A stretch of 20,918 nt of DNA. Source: a virus. Where the stretch lies: positions 1 through 20,918 of IMG/VR virus record IMGVR_UViG_3300021964_005956; one strand, 5' to 3'. Below are positions 6,611 through 15,305 of the stretch, piece after piece. The translations under genes and the position numbers were made by a program. Each line of letters begins with the position of its first letter. Within the stretch, counting starts at the first letter, position 1. The notes beneath the pieces were generated by a model. It searched no databases. It saw nothing but the letters and a program-made list of their open reading frames with translations, and was not told where the DNA came from.

Positions 6611-7741
6611 TTATAGTGTAAAGCCCTTGAACGTGTCCTTTTCAACATCCTGTTTAACACCACCCACAATATAACTTTCTACTTCTGTTTCTTGCGGTGC
6701 AACCTGAAGTCCACTACTGCTTAACCAGTGCTGTGTCCATGGTAGGGGATTCTGTGTTAGAGGACGATCATAAATTGTTTTCAGTCCAAGTGCTTTTAAT
6801 CTCTTGTTGGCAATGAATTCAACGTAGGCATGTAATAGATTAGCGTTTAGTCCCACAATGCTGCCTTTCTCAAAAAGATAGTCTGCCCAACGCTTTTCTT
6901 CTTCCACACACTCACGCCACATGTCGTAAACTTCATCTTCACACTCTTTTGCAATCTTAACAAAGTCTGGGTCATCATCGCCCTTCATCCAATGCTTGAG
7001 AATGTGTGTTGACAAGTTTAAGTGTGTTGCTTCATCACGTGCAATTAATGAAATAATCTTTGCAGATCCTTCCATTAGTTTAAGTTCGCCAAATGCAAAT
7101 GTGCAGGCAAAAGAAACATAAAAGCGAAGTCCTTCAAGAATGTTTACAGTCATCATCGCCTTGTATAACTGCTTCTTGACTTCATACATATTGCCCTTAT
7201 TCTTATTAAAGTATTCATTAGCAATATTATAAAACTTGTCGTATTCTCTTGTTACACTTTCTGCCCGAGCAATAATTTCCTTGTCATCAAGAATAGTGTC
7301 AAACACTTCACTCGGATCTGGATAAACATTTTTTACAATGTGTGTATAAGAACGACTGTGAATAGTTTCTTGGAAGTCCCAACAAACAATACAAGATTCA
7401 AGTTCTGGATTAGAACAGTAAGGCAGAAATGCCAAACATGGACCACGACCCTGGACTGAATCTAATAGTGTTTGATACTTTAGGTTACTAGTGAAGATGT
7501 GTTTTTGTTCCTCACGAAACTCCTGATAGTCTGCCCTGTCTTTCTGTAAACTTACTTCTTCTGGTCTCCAGAAGTAACCAAGCATTGTTTGGTTAAGTTT
7601 ATCATATTCCGGATAGCGAAACACATCATATCTCTGCGTGTTTTGGTCTTCTCCGAAGAACATAAACTGTTTAGTAAAGTCCACTTTGTTCTTGTTGAAT
7701 ACTGTCTTTGCCAATTTATTTTTCTCTCTCTTTTTCGTCAT
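6611..7741 (-). CDS. nrdB: Class Ia ribonucleotide reductase, beta subunit
   Basis: This 376-aa protein is the diiron-tyrosyl radical subunit that works with NrdA to make deoxyribonucleotides. The metal ligands and radical tyrosine are visible: LLDSVQG (Asp), DFQETIHSRSYTHI (Glu, His and the radical Tyr), NILEGLRFYVSF (Glu), and IARDEATHLN (Glu and His). The C-terminus TFKGFTL is the short tail that docks on NrdA. The length matches E. coli and T4 NrdB. It starts five bases after nrdA and is surely in the same operon. All key residues are kept, so the enzyme should be active. Confidence 0.98.
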   Translation of the reverse strand: MTKKREKNKLAKTVFNKNKVDFTKQFMFFGEDQNTQRYDVFRYPEYDKLNQTMLGYFWRPEEVSLQKDRADYQEFREEQKHIFTSNLKYQTLLDSVQGRGPCLAFLPYCSNPELESCIVCWDFQETIHSRSYTHIVKNVYPDPSEVFDTILDDKEIIARAESVTREYDKFYNIANEYFNKNKGNMYEVKKQLYKAMMTVNILEGLRFYVSFACTFAFGELKLMEGSAKIISLIARDEATHLNLSTHILKHWMKGDDDPDFVKIAKECEDEVYDMWRECVEEEKRWADYLFEKGSIVGLNANLLHAYVEFIANKRLKALGLKTIYDRPLTQNPLPWTQHWLSSSGLQVAPQETEVESYIVGGVKQDVEKDTFKGFTL

Positions 7742-7746
7742 ACATC

Positions 7747-10143
7747 TTAAATGTTACAAGCCTCACACTCTTCGCCTTCAATATCGTCAGACGGAACAGA
7801 CTCAACACCATTGCTGTGTCCATTCATGTGACCGTTAACATGACCATTCATAGTGCCATTCATTGTAGCACCATTTTGCTGCGTGTCAACCACAGTTTCT
7901 TCCAAACCTGCTGGTTGAACATTATCTTCCTCTCCCTTGAAGTCGTATGTGTTTTGATAATAACTTGTTTTCCACCCCATCTTGTAGGTTGTTAACATGT
8001 CCTTCATCATTACACTTAGTGGAACTTCGTTGTTCTCATACTGTAAGGGATTGTAACTCCAGTTGCCTGAAATACTTTGATCAAAGAACTTTTGCATCGC
8101 AGCCACAATATTAATGTAGCCTTCGTTACCCTGCATGTCCCACAATAGTGTGTAAAAATTCTTTAGTTGACTATACTGCGGAACAACCTGTTTAAGAGGC
8201 CCTTTCTTGCTTTTCTTAATGGACAGGAATGCTCTAGGTGGTTCAATTCCGTTCGTTGCATTCGACACAACGGAACTGCTCTCCGATGGCATCTGTGCGG
8301 ACAATGTTGAGTGCCTAAGTCCGTGTTCCTTAATGTCCTTCCTAAGATCATTCCAATCATACTGAAGTTTCGCCTTGATCACATCATCGACATCTTTCTT
8401 GTATGTGTCAATAGGAAGAATGCCGTCCGCATATTTAGTGCGGTTAAAGTATTCACACGCTCCACGCTCCTTGGCAAGTTCATTACTTGCAACGAGCAGA
8501 TAGTATTGGAATGCTTCAGAAAGTTCGTGAACTAACTTCCATGCTTCCTTGTCGCTATACTTAACTTTATTCTTGGCTAGATAGTGTGCAAGACCAATGT
8601 ATCCAACACCAAGTGAACGTCTAGCCTTTGTGCTAATTTCTGCTGCCTTGACTGGATAACCCTGATAGTCAATAATTTCTTCCAATGCCCTAACTGCTAG
8701 GTCGCATAGGTTTTCTAATTCTTCTACATGATTGATCAGACCAACATTAATTGCACTGAGAATACAGAGAGCAATTTCTCCTTCTTCATCATCGATATGA
8801 CTGATAGGTTTAGTTGGAAGTGTAATCTCTTGACATAGGTTACTCATGTAAACAGAATCCTTAAACGAACTGTGCGAATTAACATGATCCACATTCATAA
8901 TATAGATCCTTCCTGTTTCAGCACGTTCCTTTAATAGGTCACCGAATAAGTCCATTGCCTTGATCTTTTTCTTGCGAACAGAAGTCTTTCTTTCTGCTGC
9001 TTCGTATAGTTCCTTGAACTTGTCATTGTCGCCTGAATAAAATGCTTCGTAGACTTCTGGAACTTCGTGTGGCGAGAAAAGACTAACTTCTTCGCCAGCC
9101 AACAAGCGTTCATAGAATAACTTGTTAATCTGAATTGAATAGTCTAGTTTACGCACACGATTATCTTCTGTTCCTTTGTTATTCTTAAGAACTAGAATGT
9201 CTTCAATTTCGTAGTGCCATATAGGAAAGTGTGTAGTAGCACTGCCGCCACGCACTCCATTTTGTGTGCATGAACGCACTGTTGATTCGTAAACTTTCAA
9301 GAAGGGGACAACGCCTGTGTGTGCTACTTCTCCACCTCTAATTTTTGAATTGATTGCACGGATTCTTCCGCTGTTGATTCCAATTCCTGCCCTTTGAGCA
9401 ATGTAGTAACCGATCGCGCTATTACTGCTAAAGATACTAGGAAGAGTGTCAGCCACATCAACAAGAACACAACTGGCAAACTGACGAATAGGAGTCCTAA
9501 CTCCAGCCATGACAGGTGTTGGGATGTTGATCTTAAAAAGTGAGGTCGCGTCATAATATTTTTTCACGTAGGTTAAACGTGTCTCCTTTGGATAGTCAGC
9601 GAAGAGAGTGGCTGCAATCATTATATACATAATCTGTGGTGTTTCAAAAATGTCACCATTTGATCTATCCTGACAGAGATACTTGTCTACTACCTGACGA
9701 AGTCCTGCGTATGTAAAGTCCTCGTTACGATCATGCTTGATCCATGTATTCATCTTTTTCAATTCCGTCTGTGTATATTTTTCCTTGATTGCAGGATCAT
9801 ATACTCCACGGTCGATATTCATATCAATGATATCGCCTAGTGAAAGATGTTCATAACGACCGTAAACTTTTTTGTGTAAACTGTAAAGTAAAAGTCTTGC
9901 AGCCGCGTATTGGTAATTAGGATTTTCTAACGAAATCAAATCGTTAGCACTTCTAATCAAGATGTTTTGAATCTCGTCAGTTGTCATTCCGTCGTAGAAT
10001 TGTAAGTCCGCATTCATTTCAATTTGTGAAGAACTAACACCTGCTAACCCTTTGCAGGCTTCTTCAACTACGAAATGCATTTTATCTAGATCTAATTTTT
10101 CCTTGGAACCGGAACGTTTGTTGATGTATATTTCTTTTGTCAT
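7747..10143 (-). CDS. nrdA: Class Ia ribonucleotide reductase, alpha subunit
   Basis: This 798-aa protein is the catalytic subunit and aligns almost without gaps to E. coli NrdA over most of its length. It has an N-terminal ATP-cone (residues about 4-93), so it keeps the dATP activity switch. The active-site cysteines lie in QFASCVLVD (about residue 225), NLCQEI and ALCILSA. The radical-transfer tyrosines are in TSYYQNTY, and the redox pair is in the C-terminal ECEACNI. Between the core and that pair lies an extra linker with MNGH-type repeats. AGAAGG before the ATG is the ribosome site, and a GATAAATA late box and a leader of about 130 bases precede the gene. Together with glutaredoxin it supplies dNTPs for phage DNA. 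Confidence 0.98.
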   Translation of the reverse strand: MTKEIYINKRSGSKEKLDLDKMHFVVEEACKGLAGVSSSQIEMNADLQFYDGMTTDEIQNILIRSANDLISLENPNYQYAAARLLLYSLHKKVYGRYEHLSLGDIIDMNIDRGVYDPAIKEKYTQTELKKMNTWIKHDRNEDFTYAGLRQVVDKYLCQDRSNGDIFETPQIMYIMIAATLFADYPKETRLTYVKKYYDATSLFKINIPTPVMAGVRTPIRQFASCVLVDVADTLPSIFSSNSAIGYYIAQRAGIGINSGRIRAINSKIRGGEVAHTGVVPFLKVYESTVRSCTQNGVRGGSATTHFPIWHYEIEDILVLKNNKGTEDNRVRKLDYSIQINKLFYERLLAGEEVSLFSPHEVPEVYEAFYSGDNDKFKELYEAAERKTSVRKKKIKAMDLFGDLLKERAETGRIYIMNVDHVNSHSSFKDSVYMSNLCQEITLPTKPISHIDDEEGEIALCILSAINVGLINHVEELENLCDLAVRALEEIIDYQGYPVKAAEISTKARRSLGVGYIGLAHYLAKNKVKYSDKEAWKLVHELSEAFQYYLLVASNELAKERGACEYFNRTKYADGILPIDTYKKDVDDVIKAKLQYDWNDLRKDIKEHGLRHSTLSAQMPSESSSVVSNATNGIEPPRAFLSIKKSKKGPLKQVVPQYSQLKNFYTLLWDMQGNEGYINIVAAMQKFFDQSISGNWSYNPLQYENNEVPLSVMMKDMLTTYKMGWKTSYYQNTYDFKGEEDNVQPAGLEETVVDTQQNGATMNGTMNGHVNGHMNGHSNGVESVPSDDIEGEECEACNI
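7809..7868 (-). repeat. 12-bp tandem repeat in the nrdA tail (MNGH units)
   Basis: About five imperfect 12-bp units (for example cattcatgtgac, cgttaacatgac, cattcatagtgc) encode the run MNGTMNGHVNGHMNGHSNG. It lengthens the flexible arm that carries the C-terminal redox cysteines. Confidence 0.85.
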
Positions 10144-10278
10144 TATCGCCTTCTCTTCTCTATTATATGTAGTAAGGGTATTTATCAGATGATATTTTTC
10201 AGCCTGGGTTTGATGGCTAAAATAGATACCTGCGAACGCCCTTTAATTGCATTTTAAACAGTCTTATAGTTTAACAAA
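10144..10278 (-). promoter_or_regulatory. nrdA leader with late box and hairpin
   Basis: No gene lies here. The minus strand has a GATAAATA box at 10179-10186, about 35 bases before the nrdA start. An AGCC/GGCT hairpin lies at about 10200-10218, and a TATAAT-like box sits close to the start without a good -35. The upstream part (TTTAAAATGCAATTAAAGGGCG) is AT-rich and unexplained. Confidence 0.5.
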
Positions 10279-10317
10279 TAAAAAAGGATTGAACAAGAGT
10301 AAAAATGCTCAATCCTT
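10279..10317 (-). terminator. Intrinsic terminator after the tail-fibre gene
   Basis: AAGGATTGA/TCAATCCTT form a 9-bp stem (10284-10292 and 10309-10317) followed on the minus strand by a T run. It separates the late tail gene from nrdA. Confidence 0.8.
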
Positions 10318-10347
10318 GCAGTTTATCCACAATTTTTTGTAAAATCA

Positions 10348-11928
10348 TTACACACCATATGACACATCAAAGGATATGTTGCCGGTTTGTCCTGTGGAAG
10401 TTGGATTCTTGTAGTAAAGAACTATTGTTTCAATACCACTATCTGTATCGTTATCTCTTAGTTCAGCATCAAATTGAAAGTTGGTCATAATTTTTCCACC
10501 TTCTGATGTTGCTGCTGTTTCATCCGAATACTGATACGAATCAGTGAATGCTATTTTAGATAAATCATCACCTACGGTAAATGTAATCTTTCCGTATCTA
10601 ACATGAACACCCAACCGAAGAATATAGTTTACAGAAATAAAATTATTCAAAGCAGAAAATGTTGTTACTGGTCTAAAACTATTTGAAAGATAAATTTCAG
10701 AAGAATTTTTGTTAATAAATTCTACCCTATCGCTATTGAATACTTCAGTAACGTTAGGTATAGTTTCTGAAGTTACTATTCCTGCTTGCTGTTGTCTATC
10801 ATTAGTTGATGCCATGACTAAGTTATCAGTGCTTTCGCCGAATGATATCATTGACCATACTGGGTTGACTGCGGTGTTTGTTTCGTTACCACAGTTTTTA
10901 AAATCGCATCTGTAAAACCTAGTGCTTTTACCAGCGTTTGAAAACCAAACATATCGGCTTATTTCTTCAAAATCGCAATGTTCGATATTCCATCTGTTTG
11001 TTTGTCCAGAAACACCATTGACATATATTCCTGTGTCGTTAGCATAAAACTTACTGTCCATGAAATCAACTCTTGTTTCAGTTGATATTGTTTGACTACA
11101 TTTAACAGCAATTGCATTAAATTCAAAAATACAATTGTTAAACTTAATCCCGTCAACTTTAATACCTGCTATACTATTATTCCAAAAGACAGCCGCAGGC
11201 TGTGTTGATAGTGTTATAGAACCAGTAGGAGTTCCTAGACTGTATTCTCCTCTCCATTTAACGTCCTTAAACAATGTATTGCTTAATCCAGTTAAAACTG
11301 TCTGTCCGTTACTTCTATCTATTGTAAGATTTTCTATTCTAATATTTTCTGGTCTATCACTACTTGAAAACGAAGCAAGTTGGCTTCCTGCCGCAGAAAT
11401 AAATCTAATATTTCTATCTCCTAATTTAATAACTGCACCAGTTTGTGTTTCGCCTCTTAGAATAGCGTTACTTGGTATTTCAAGATCGCTAGTAAATAGA
11501 TATTCTCCATTTGGTATCTTAAGCACTTTTTTATAAGTGTCGTCTGTATTTCTAAATAATTCTGTGAATGCATTAGTAAACGCTGTCGAGCAATCAGTCG
11601 ACCCGTCCGGAACGGCTCCGAAGTCAATTACTGAAACTTCAATTTCATCTATCTTTCCTAACAGTGTTCTTGGCTGTGAAAGTGTAATACTTAGATCATC
11701 GGATGCAAATTTATAACTAGAAGCAAGTTCTAATATATTATCATGTTCGGTAAGTATTTTTGTGTTGCCTACATACGGAGCCCCTTCTTGAACTGAGCCG
11801 TTACCTATAAAAAGTTCTTGCGAATCAACTGCCCATGCAAGTTCAGCAGAACTTAACTGTGGAACACCACTATTTGAATTTTTTTGTCCTCTACGGATCT
11901 GTATCTTGCTTATTTGAACGACAGCCAC
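10348..11928 (-). CDS. Tail fibre/tailspike-like protein with pectate-lyase-type beta-helix
   Basis: This 526-aa protein begins with a virion-anchoring segment (residues about 5-60: QIRRG...LSSAELAWAVDSQELFIGNG) typical of phage fibres with an MTD-type N-terminal domain. VIDFGAVPDGSTDCSTAF (about residues 100-117) is the opening motif of the pectate-lyase superfamily beta-helix. A long run of short strands follows (IRIENLTID, GIKVDGIKFNNCIFEFNAIAV, WNIEHCDFEEI, TRFYRCDF). The C-terminal 130 residues are another beta-rich domain, perhaps for trimerisation or receptor binding. It probably binds or cleaves host surface glycans; catalytic residues cannot be assigned. A GGATAAATA late box lies 26 bases upstream and a terminator follows. 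Confidence 0.88.
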   Translation of the reverse strand: MAVVQISKIQIRRGQKNSNSGVPQLSSAELAWAVDSQELFIGNGSVQEGAPYVGNTKILTEHDNILELASSYKFASDDLSITLSQPRTLLGKIDEIEVSVIDFGAVPDGSTDCSTAFTNAFTELFRNTDDTYKKVLKIPNGEYLFTSDLEIPSNAILRGETQTGAVIKLGDRNIRFISAAGSQLASFSSSDRPENIRIENLTIDRSNGQTVLTGLSNTLFKDVKWRGEYSLGTPTGSITLSTQPAAVFWNNSIAGIKVDGIKFNNCIFEFNAIAVKCSQTISTETRVDFMDSKFYANDTGIYVNGVSGQTNRWNIEHCDFEEISRYVWFSNAGKSTRFYRCDFKNCGNETNTAVNPVWSMISFGESTDNLVMASTNDRQQQAGIVTSETIPNVTEVFNSDRVEFINKNSSEIYLSNSFRPVTTFSALNNFISVNYILRLGVHVRYGKITFTVGDDLSKIAFTDSYQYSDETAATSEGGKIMTNFQFDAELRDNDTDSGIETIVLYYKNPTSTGQTGNISFDVSYGV

Positions 11929-11953
11929 TTATAAACTCCTGAATTCTTTGTAG

Positions 11954-11961
11954 TATTTATC
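11954..11961 (-). promoter_or_regulatory. T4-type late promoter of the tail-fibre gene
   Basis: GATAAATA on the minus strand, 26 bases before the ATG, is placed as in T4 late genes. Confidence 0.7.
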
Positions 11962-11997
11962 CACGCTGTCGAATAATAATCATATCGTAATAAACTG

Positions 11998-13092
11998 CTA
12001 CTTTAATAGTGCGAATATTCTTTGATTAAGAACTGCTAGTTCGTTCTGTGCAAATTTAATAAGAATTTTATAATTGTGGTCAACAATTTCCTGTATCCTA
12101 TCAGGACTCTTTAAAAGCTCATCTAAGAGTTTTTCTGCATTTTTCACAAGACTGTCAATGTGTTCCTTTGATGTATCGTGTGTATCATCGTAACTTTCGT
12201 CAACAAACTCGTTAAATGTTTGAAATCCTATTGCTTTCAAATAATCTAGTAAAGGAAAACTAGCTCTAACTATGAAAGGATGCCTATTTAATATTGGCCT
12301 ATATGTTTTTTCTGTTACGAAAAGACTATCATTAGTTTCGTGAGTTTCGCATATAAAACTAACTGATGTTTCGTCATATACTTGGCAGTTGTCAGGCCAG
12401 CCTTGGCTGCTTATACCTTCATTGGTATCTATTATTTCTACACCGTCTACTGGACCTTGATTGTTCTTGAGAAACTCTAAAAACTTTTTGTCTTCTTGTT
12501 TTTCCGTTGGCATTCCTAGTATGCTGAATAGCGTTTTTTCTCTCGCTGTCGAATTGTAAAACGATTTTAAAACCTGCATTCTTGATGGTTTGTTAATTTT
12601 TCCTAGCAAGAGATTAATCTTCTTGGGCCTGTTCTTCACTGTTGTTTGGCTTGCTGGTAACTTGTATATCGCATGCCTGATTGCTGCCGACACTGCAAAT
12701 AAATCTATGAATGTTATTTGATTAATGTGCTTGTCCATCCAGTCGTGATAAGCACTTCTGTTAAACACATATAACACCTTGCTTGGGTCTATGCCTAATT
12801 TTGCTATCTGCGTTATCTTATTGTTAAAGTCATTTTCAGCACAACCAGTTTCATAAGAATAGTCTACTAGAAGTAGTGTTTGTTTATTTTTTTCTTCCCT
12901 AAAATCAAATATTTCTTTTGATATATTTTTAGAAGTAAAAAGGTTGCTATCGATGTGTATAAGAGCGCCTTTATAATCGTATGCTTCTCTAATATCCTTG
13001 ATTAATCTATCCTGAGGTAATATACTAGAAAGTAAATTTATATTTTGAGGTGGATGAGATTGGTCTGTTGAATAAAACTTGTAGTCTATCAT
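11998..13092 (-). CDS. Glycosyltransferase-like protein
   Basis: This 364-aa protein has no signal peptide or membrane segment. Its C-terminal half holds the most telling text: SVSFICETHETNDSLFVTEKTYRPILNRHPFIV, then LLDYLKAIGFQTFNEFVDESYDD. An ExxxxxxxxxxTEKTxxPIxxxxPFI block of this kind occurs in fucosyltransferase-like and related phage enzymes, where it contacts the nucleotide sugar. The N-terminal half (ALIHIDSN, LLLVDYSYETG) has Rossmann-like strands. It overlaps the nuclease gene upstream as ATGA and precedes the tail-fibre gene, so it may modify virion proteins, DNA or host glycans. Activity is unproved. Confidence 0.65.
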   Translation of the reverse strand: MIDYKFYSTDQSHPPQNINLLSSILPQDRLIKDIREAYDYKGALIHIDSNLFTSKNISKEIFDFREEKNKQTLLLVDYSYETGCAENDFNNKITQIAKLGIDPSKVLYVFNRSAYHDWMDKHINQITFIDLFAVSAAIRHAIYKLPASQTTVKNRPKKINLLLGKINKPSRMQVLKSFYNSTAREKTLFSILGMPTEKQEDKKFLEFLKNNQGPVDGVEIIDTNEGISSQGWPDNCQVYDETSVSFICETHETNDSLFVTEKTYRPILNRHPFIVRASFPLLDYLKAIGFQTFNEFVDESYDDTHDTSKEHIDSLVKNAEKLLDELLKSPDRIQEIVDHNYKILIKFAQNELAVLNQRIFALLK

Positions 13093-13796
13093 AGATTGTT
13101 ATAATATTCCTCTACTTTAGTGAGCCACATATCCTGATACTTGTTCCATGTATCTGGGGTTACTTCAAACTGCTGATACTGTAAATCTCTCGAACACATA
13201 AAGATAACACCGTGTTTAATGTCTGTTCCATAAACTTCATTGTGCGCCATAGCATAGGCCACTAATTGTAGATAGTAATCCTCAACCCATTCTGGCTTCT
13301 TGGGCTTGTTAGTTTGCTTGTGATCCATGATAGCAGGCTTGCCTTTGAATACTCCGCACAAATCTGTTGTGCCTGAGTAGAGTCCTGGATAGTATAGACT
13401 TTGTTCCATGGCCCAAACTTCATCAACATGCTTCAACCCGTTTTCAATAATTATGTCTGCCATTTTATTTGCCTGAACGTGAACAACATTATTGCCAGGT
13501 TGTCTTTCCATACCGCAAATAAATCTTTCAAGATTAGCATGCATGGCTGTTCCGATGCCTGCGGCTTCGGTAGTAATGCGTCTTGCATTTTCTTCACCGA
13601 CACGCTTCTTCCATTCATTCAGGTGCGTCATATCCTTTGTGCTACTTAGAATGGTTGTAACACTAGGGAGTTTTTCTCCGTCCGGAGTAAGATACACACG
13701 TTTGCGTGTAACTGAATCATTTATTTGTTTTAGTTCGTTATATTTAAACTTTTCAACGAACGGCGGTGGGGTCATAATTGTAGTTTCATCAGTCAT
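13089..13796 (-). CDS. PD-(D/E)XK exonuclease (RecB/Cas4-like fold)
   Basis: This 235-aa protein has the pieces of a PD-(D/E)XK nuclease in order: SVTTILS near residue 45, GIGTAMHANLERF (motif GxxxH), YSGTTDLCGVFKGKPAIMDHKQT with the metal Asp and the D-x-K core, and DYYLQLVAYAMAHNEVYG (the Q-xxx-Y motif). Such single-domain exonucleases act on DNA ends in phage recombination or genome processing. It has no Shine-Dalgarno site: TATACT lies nine bases before the ATG, with TTGACT 15 bases further, so its transcript may be nearly leaderless. Its stop overlaps the start of the glycosyltransferase-like gene as ATGA. Confidence 0.88.
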   Translation of the reverse strand: MTDETTIMTPPPFVEKFKYNELKQINDSVTRKRVYLTPDGEKLPSVTTILSSTKDMTHLNEWKKRVGEENARRITTEAAGIGTAMHANLERFICGMERQPGNNVVHVQANKMADIIIENGLKHVDEVWAMEQSLYYPGLYSGTTDLCGVFKGKPAIMDHKQTNKPKKPEWVEDYYLQLVAYAMAHNEVYGTDIKHGVIFMCSRDLQYQQFEVTPDTWNKYQDMWLTKVEEYYNNL

Positions 13797-13804
13797 ACTG
13801 TATA

Positions 13805-13832
13805 TAGTATACTCAATTTACTAAAAAGTCAA
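13805..13832 (-). promoter_or_regulatory. Candidate sigma70 promoter of the nuclease gene
   Basis: TTGACT, a 15-base spacer and TATACT on the minus strand lie between the stop of the 121-aa gene and the nuclease ATG. The spacing is short, or 18 if ACTATA is the -10. The start site would be only about three bases before the ATG. Confidence 0.5.
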
Positions 13833-13838
13833 GAGTGA

Positions 13839-14204
13839 TTATGCTGTTTGTTGTGCCAATTGCTGAGGTGCTGCACTTGCCGCTGTCTGATCCACTGCTG
13901 CTTGTGCATCTGTTGTTCCGTCTGTGGGAGTTTCATCATCTGCTGCTCCAGGAACATTTAGTTCTAGTCCGTCAGCATTGAAGTTTTTGACTAGATTTTG
14001 AAGTGCTGGTGAACTATCATACATTGCTTTAAATGTTTCGTAGTCTGCTGCAAGTGATGCATCGTTTGATTTTAGAATTTTATTGAGGCCTGCCCAATTT
14101 AATTTTGCTGGAACTTTCTTGGCTGATGCACGACCAATTAAATTTTTTAATACAATAACATATCTATCAATCATTTGATCTGGTGCAAATTCTACAAATC
14201 TCAT
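13839..14204 (-). CDS. 121-aa virion-type hypothetical protein
   Basis: The product begins MRFVEFAPDQMIDRYVIVLKNLIGRASAKK, with helical segments to about residue 75, and ends in a low-complexity Ala/Gln/Asp/Thr tail. The ATG overlaps the stop of the 84-aa gene (shared base 14204). The short MR-x-x-EF start recurs in other genes of this window. It shares style and operon with the two genes upstream, so a head or core role is plausible. I do not recognise a named family. Confidence 0.75.
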   Translation of the reverse strand: MRFVEFAPDQMIDRYVIVLKNLIGRASAKKVPAKLNWAGLNKILKSNDASLAADYETFKAMYDSSPALQNLVKNFNADGLELNVPGAADDETPTDGTTDAQAAVDQTAASAAPQQLAQQTA

Positions 14205-14458
14205 TATTTGATGCTCGCGAGTTGTTTTTGTAGATCCATCAGTTCTTTCTGCTTTAGTTTGATTTGATCCTGTATTGATTTTTTTCTGTTTTGTTTGTCA
14301 ACAGCCATCTGTGCCATCATCTTGGCTTGTGCCTGTGGATCGGTTGCTGCGGGTTGAGTCTGTCCAGGAACTGCTGGAGGTGGTGTTGTTGCACCTGCTC
14401 CTGGAGGAGGAAGTGCATCAGTTAATTCTCTGTCTAGATAAAACTCAGACAGTTTCAT
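14204..14458 (-). CDS. 84-aa Pro/Ala/Gln-rich protein with coiled-coil end
   Basis: The product begins MKLSEFYLDRELTD, continues with a Pro/Ala/Thr linker (PPPGAGATTPPPAVPG), and ends in a charged helix of coiled-coil type (KSIQDQIKLKQKELMDLQKQL). It starts immediately after the 270-aa gene and runs into the 121-aa gene. No enzymatic motif is seen; it is probably a small structural or scaffold-type protein. Confidence 0.75.
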   Translation of the reverse strand: MKLSEFYLDRELTDALPPPGAGATTPPPAVPGQTQPAATDPQAQAKMMAQMAVDKQNRKKSIQDQIKLKQKELMDLQKQLASIK

Positions 14459-14459
14459 A

Positions 14460-15272
14460 TTAACCTGCTAACGTTTTTAGTAGACGTGATTCGTAATTAA
14501 TTGATTCACGCTGTTCACGACCTGCTGTTTCAATGCCGCCTGCTGCTGGCTCTGCTGTTGCAAAGTCATCTGCTGGTGCTTCTGCTGGTGCTTCTGCTCC
14601 TGCATCTGCTGCTGGTTCAGCCATATCGGCCGCTCCGCCTTCTTCTGGCTCTGCACCAAGCATGTCGCCTGCTGTCTCTTCGCCTGCTAGAACGCCAACT
14701 GCACTTGATAGTGCTTCACGTGTTGATTTTAAGTTTTCCAATGCTGTTTGGATTGCTGGTGCACTTGATTCAATAAACTGTTTAGACTCAGCCTGTCCAA
14801 TTTCGTCTCTAATTGAATCGCCTAGTTGTAATAGTGTTTCATTCTCCATTGAAGAAATCTCTTCAATGAAACGGCTAATTCTATCAACCATGGTCTTTGC
14901 TGTTACGATAGCACTGGCCTGTTGAATTTCACCTTCTGTGACTTTTGTTTCCATTTCTTCTCCGGATGTTTGTTCTTGTGTTTCTGGGGATTCGTCAAGT
15001 TCAAGACCTTTAATTGCAACTTCTTCTCTTTCAGATAGTTCAGCATTAATAGCATCCAGCATCCACTGTGCTTGATGGTATGCATCATTTTCTAAGTTTT
15101 CATTAAATCCTGATTCGCTACGAACTTGATGTAACTGTGTGCGTAACTTATTACGTGCATCTTCTAGTTTAGCGGCATCAAATGTAGAAAAGTCAATTTT
15201 TTTGCCGAAAGCCTTGTGAATACTTTCATTCATCTTTGCTGCTTTTGCTTTAAATAGGTCCTGTGTTTTCAT
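14460..15272 (-). CDS. 270-aa acidic, Ala/Glu-rich virion or scaffold-type protein
   Basis: I start this at ATG 15272 (MKTQDLFKAKAAKMN) because AGAAGGAT lies just upstream; the frame extends 30 codons further but lacks support. The body is helical and charged, with a long helix around ISRFIEEISSMENETLLQLGDSIRDEI. The last 80 residues are low-complexity Glu/Ala/Pro (AEPAADAGAEAPAEAP), followed by a short basic end. The acidic, helical, repeat-rich make-up fits prohead core or scaffold proteins of T4-like phages, but no specific family is certain. An AATAAATA late box lies 26 bases upstream, inside the preceding gene. Confidence 0.78.
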   Translation of the reverse strand: MKTQDLFKAKAAKMNESIHKAFGKKIDFSTFDAAKLEDARNKLRTQLHQVRSESGFNENLENDAYHQAQWMLDAINAELSEREEVAIKGLELDESPETQEQTSGEEMETKVTEGEIQQASAIVTAKTMVDRISRFIEEISSMENETLLQLGDSIRDEIGQAESKQFIESSAPAIQTALENLKSTREALSSAVGVLAGEETAGDMLGAEPEEGGAADMAEPAADAGAEAPAEAPADDFATAEPAAGGIETAGREQRESINYESRLLKTLAG

Positions 15273-15297
15273 ATCCTTCTTCCCAGATTGTGTAATA

Positions 15298-15305
15298 TAT
15301 TTATT
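15298..15305 (-). promoter_or_regulatory. T4-type late promoter box AATAAATA
   Basis: The box overlaps the stop of the 147-aa gene and lies 26 bases before the 270-aa start, the same spacing as in front of the tail-fibre gene. Confidence 0.6.

Noticed and set aside
7809-7868. CRISPR-like array
   Set aside because: The 12-bp units are contiguous without spacers and encode MNGH-type residues in frame with nrdA.
11135-11536. 133-codon plus-strand frame inside the tail-fibre gene
   Set aside because: It is the shadow of a clear beta-helix gene on the other strand and resembles no protein.
14533-14925. Long plus-strand frame opposite the 270-aa gene
   Set aside because: It mirrors the Ala/Glu/Pro repeats of the minus-strand gene, has no ribosome site, and is low-complexity in every frame.
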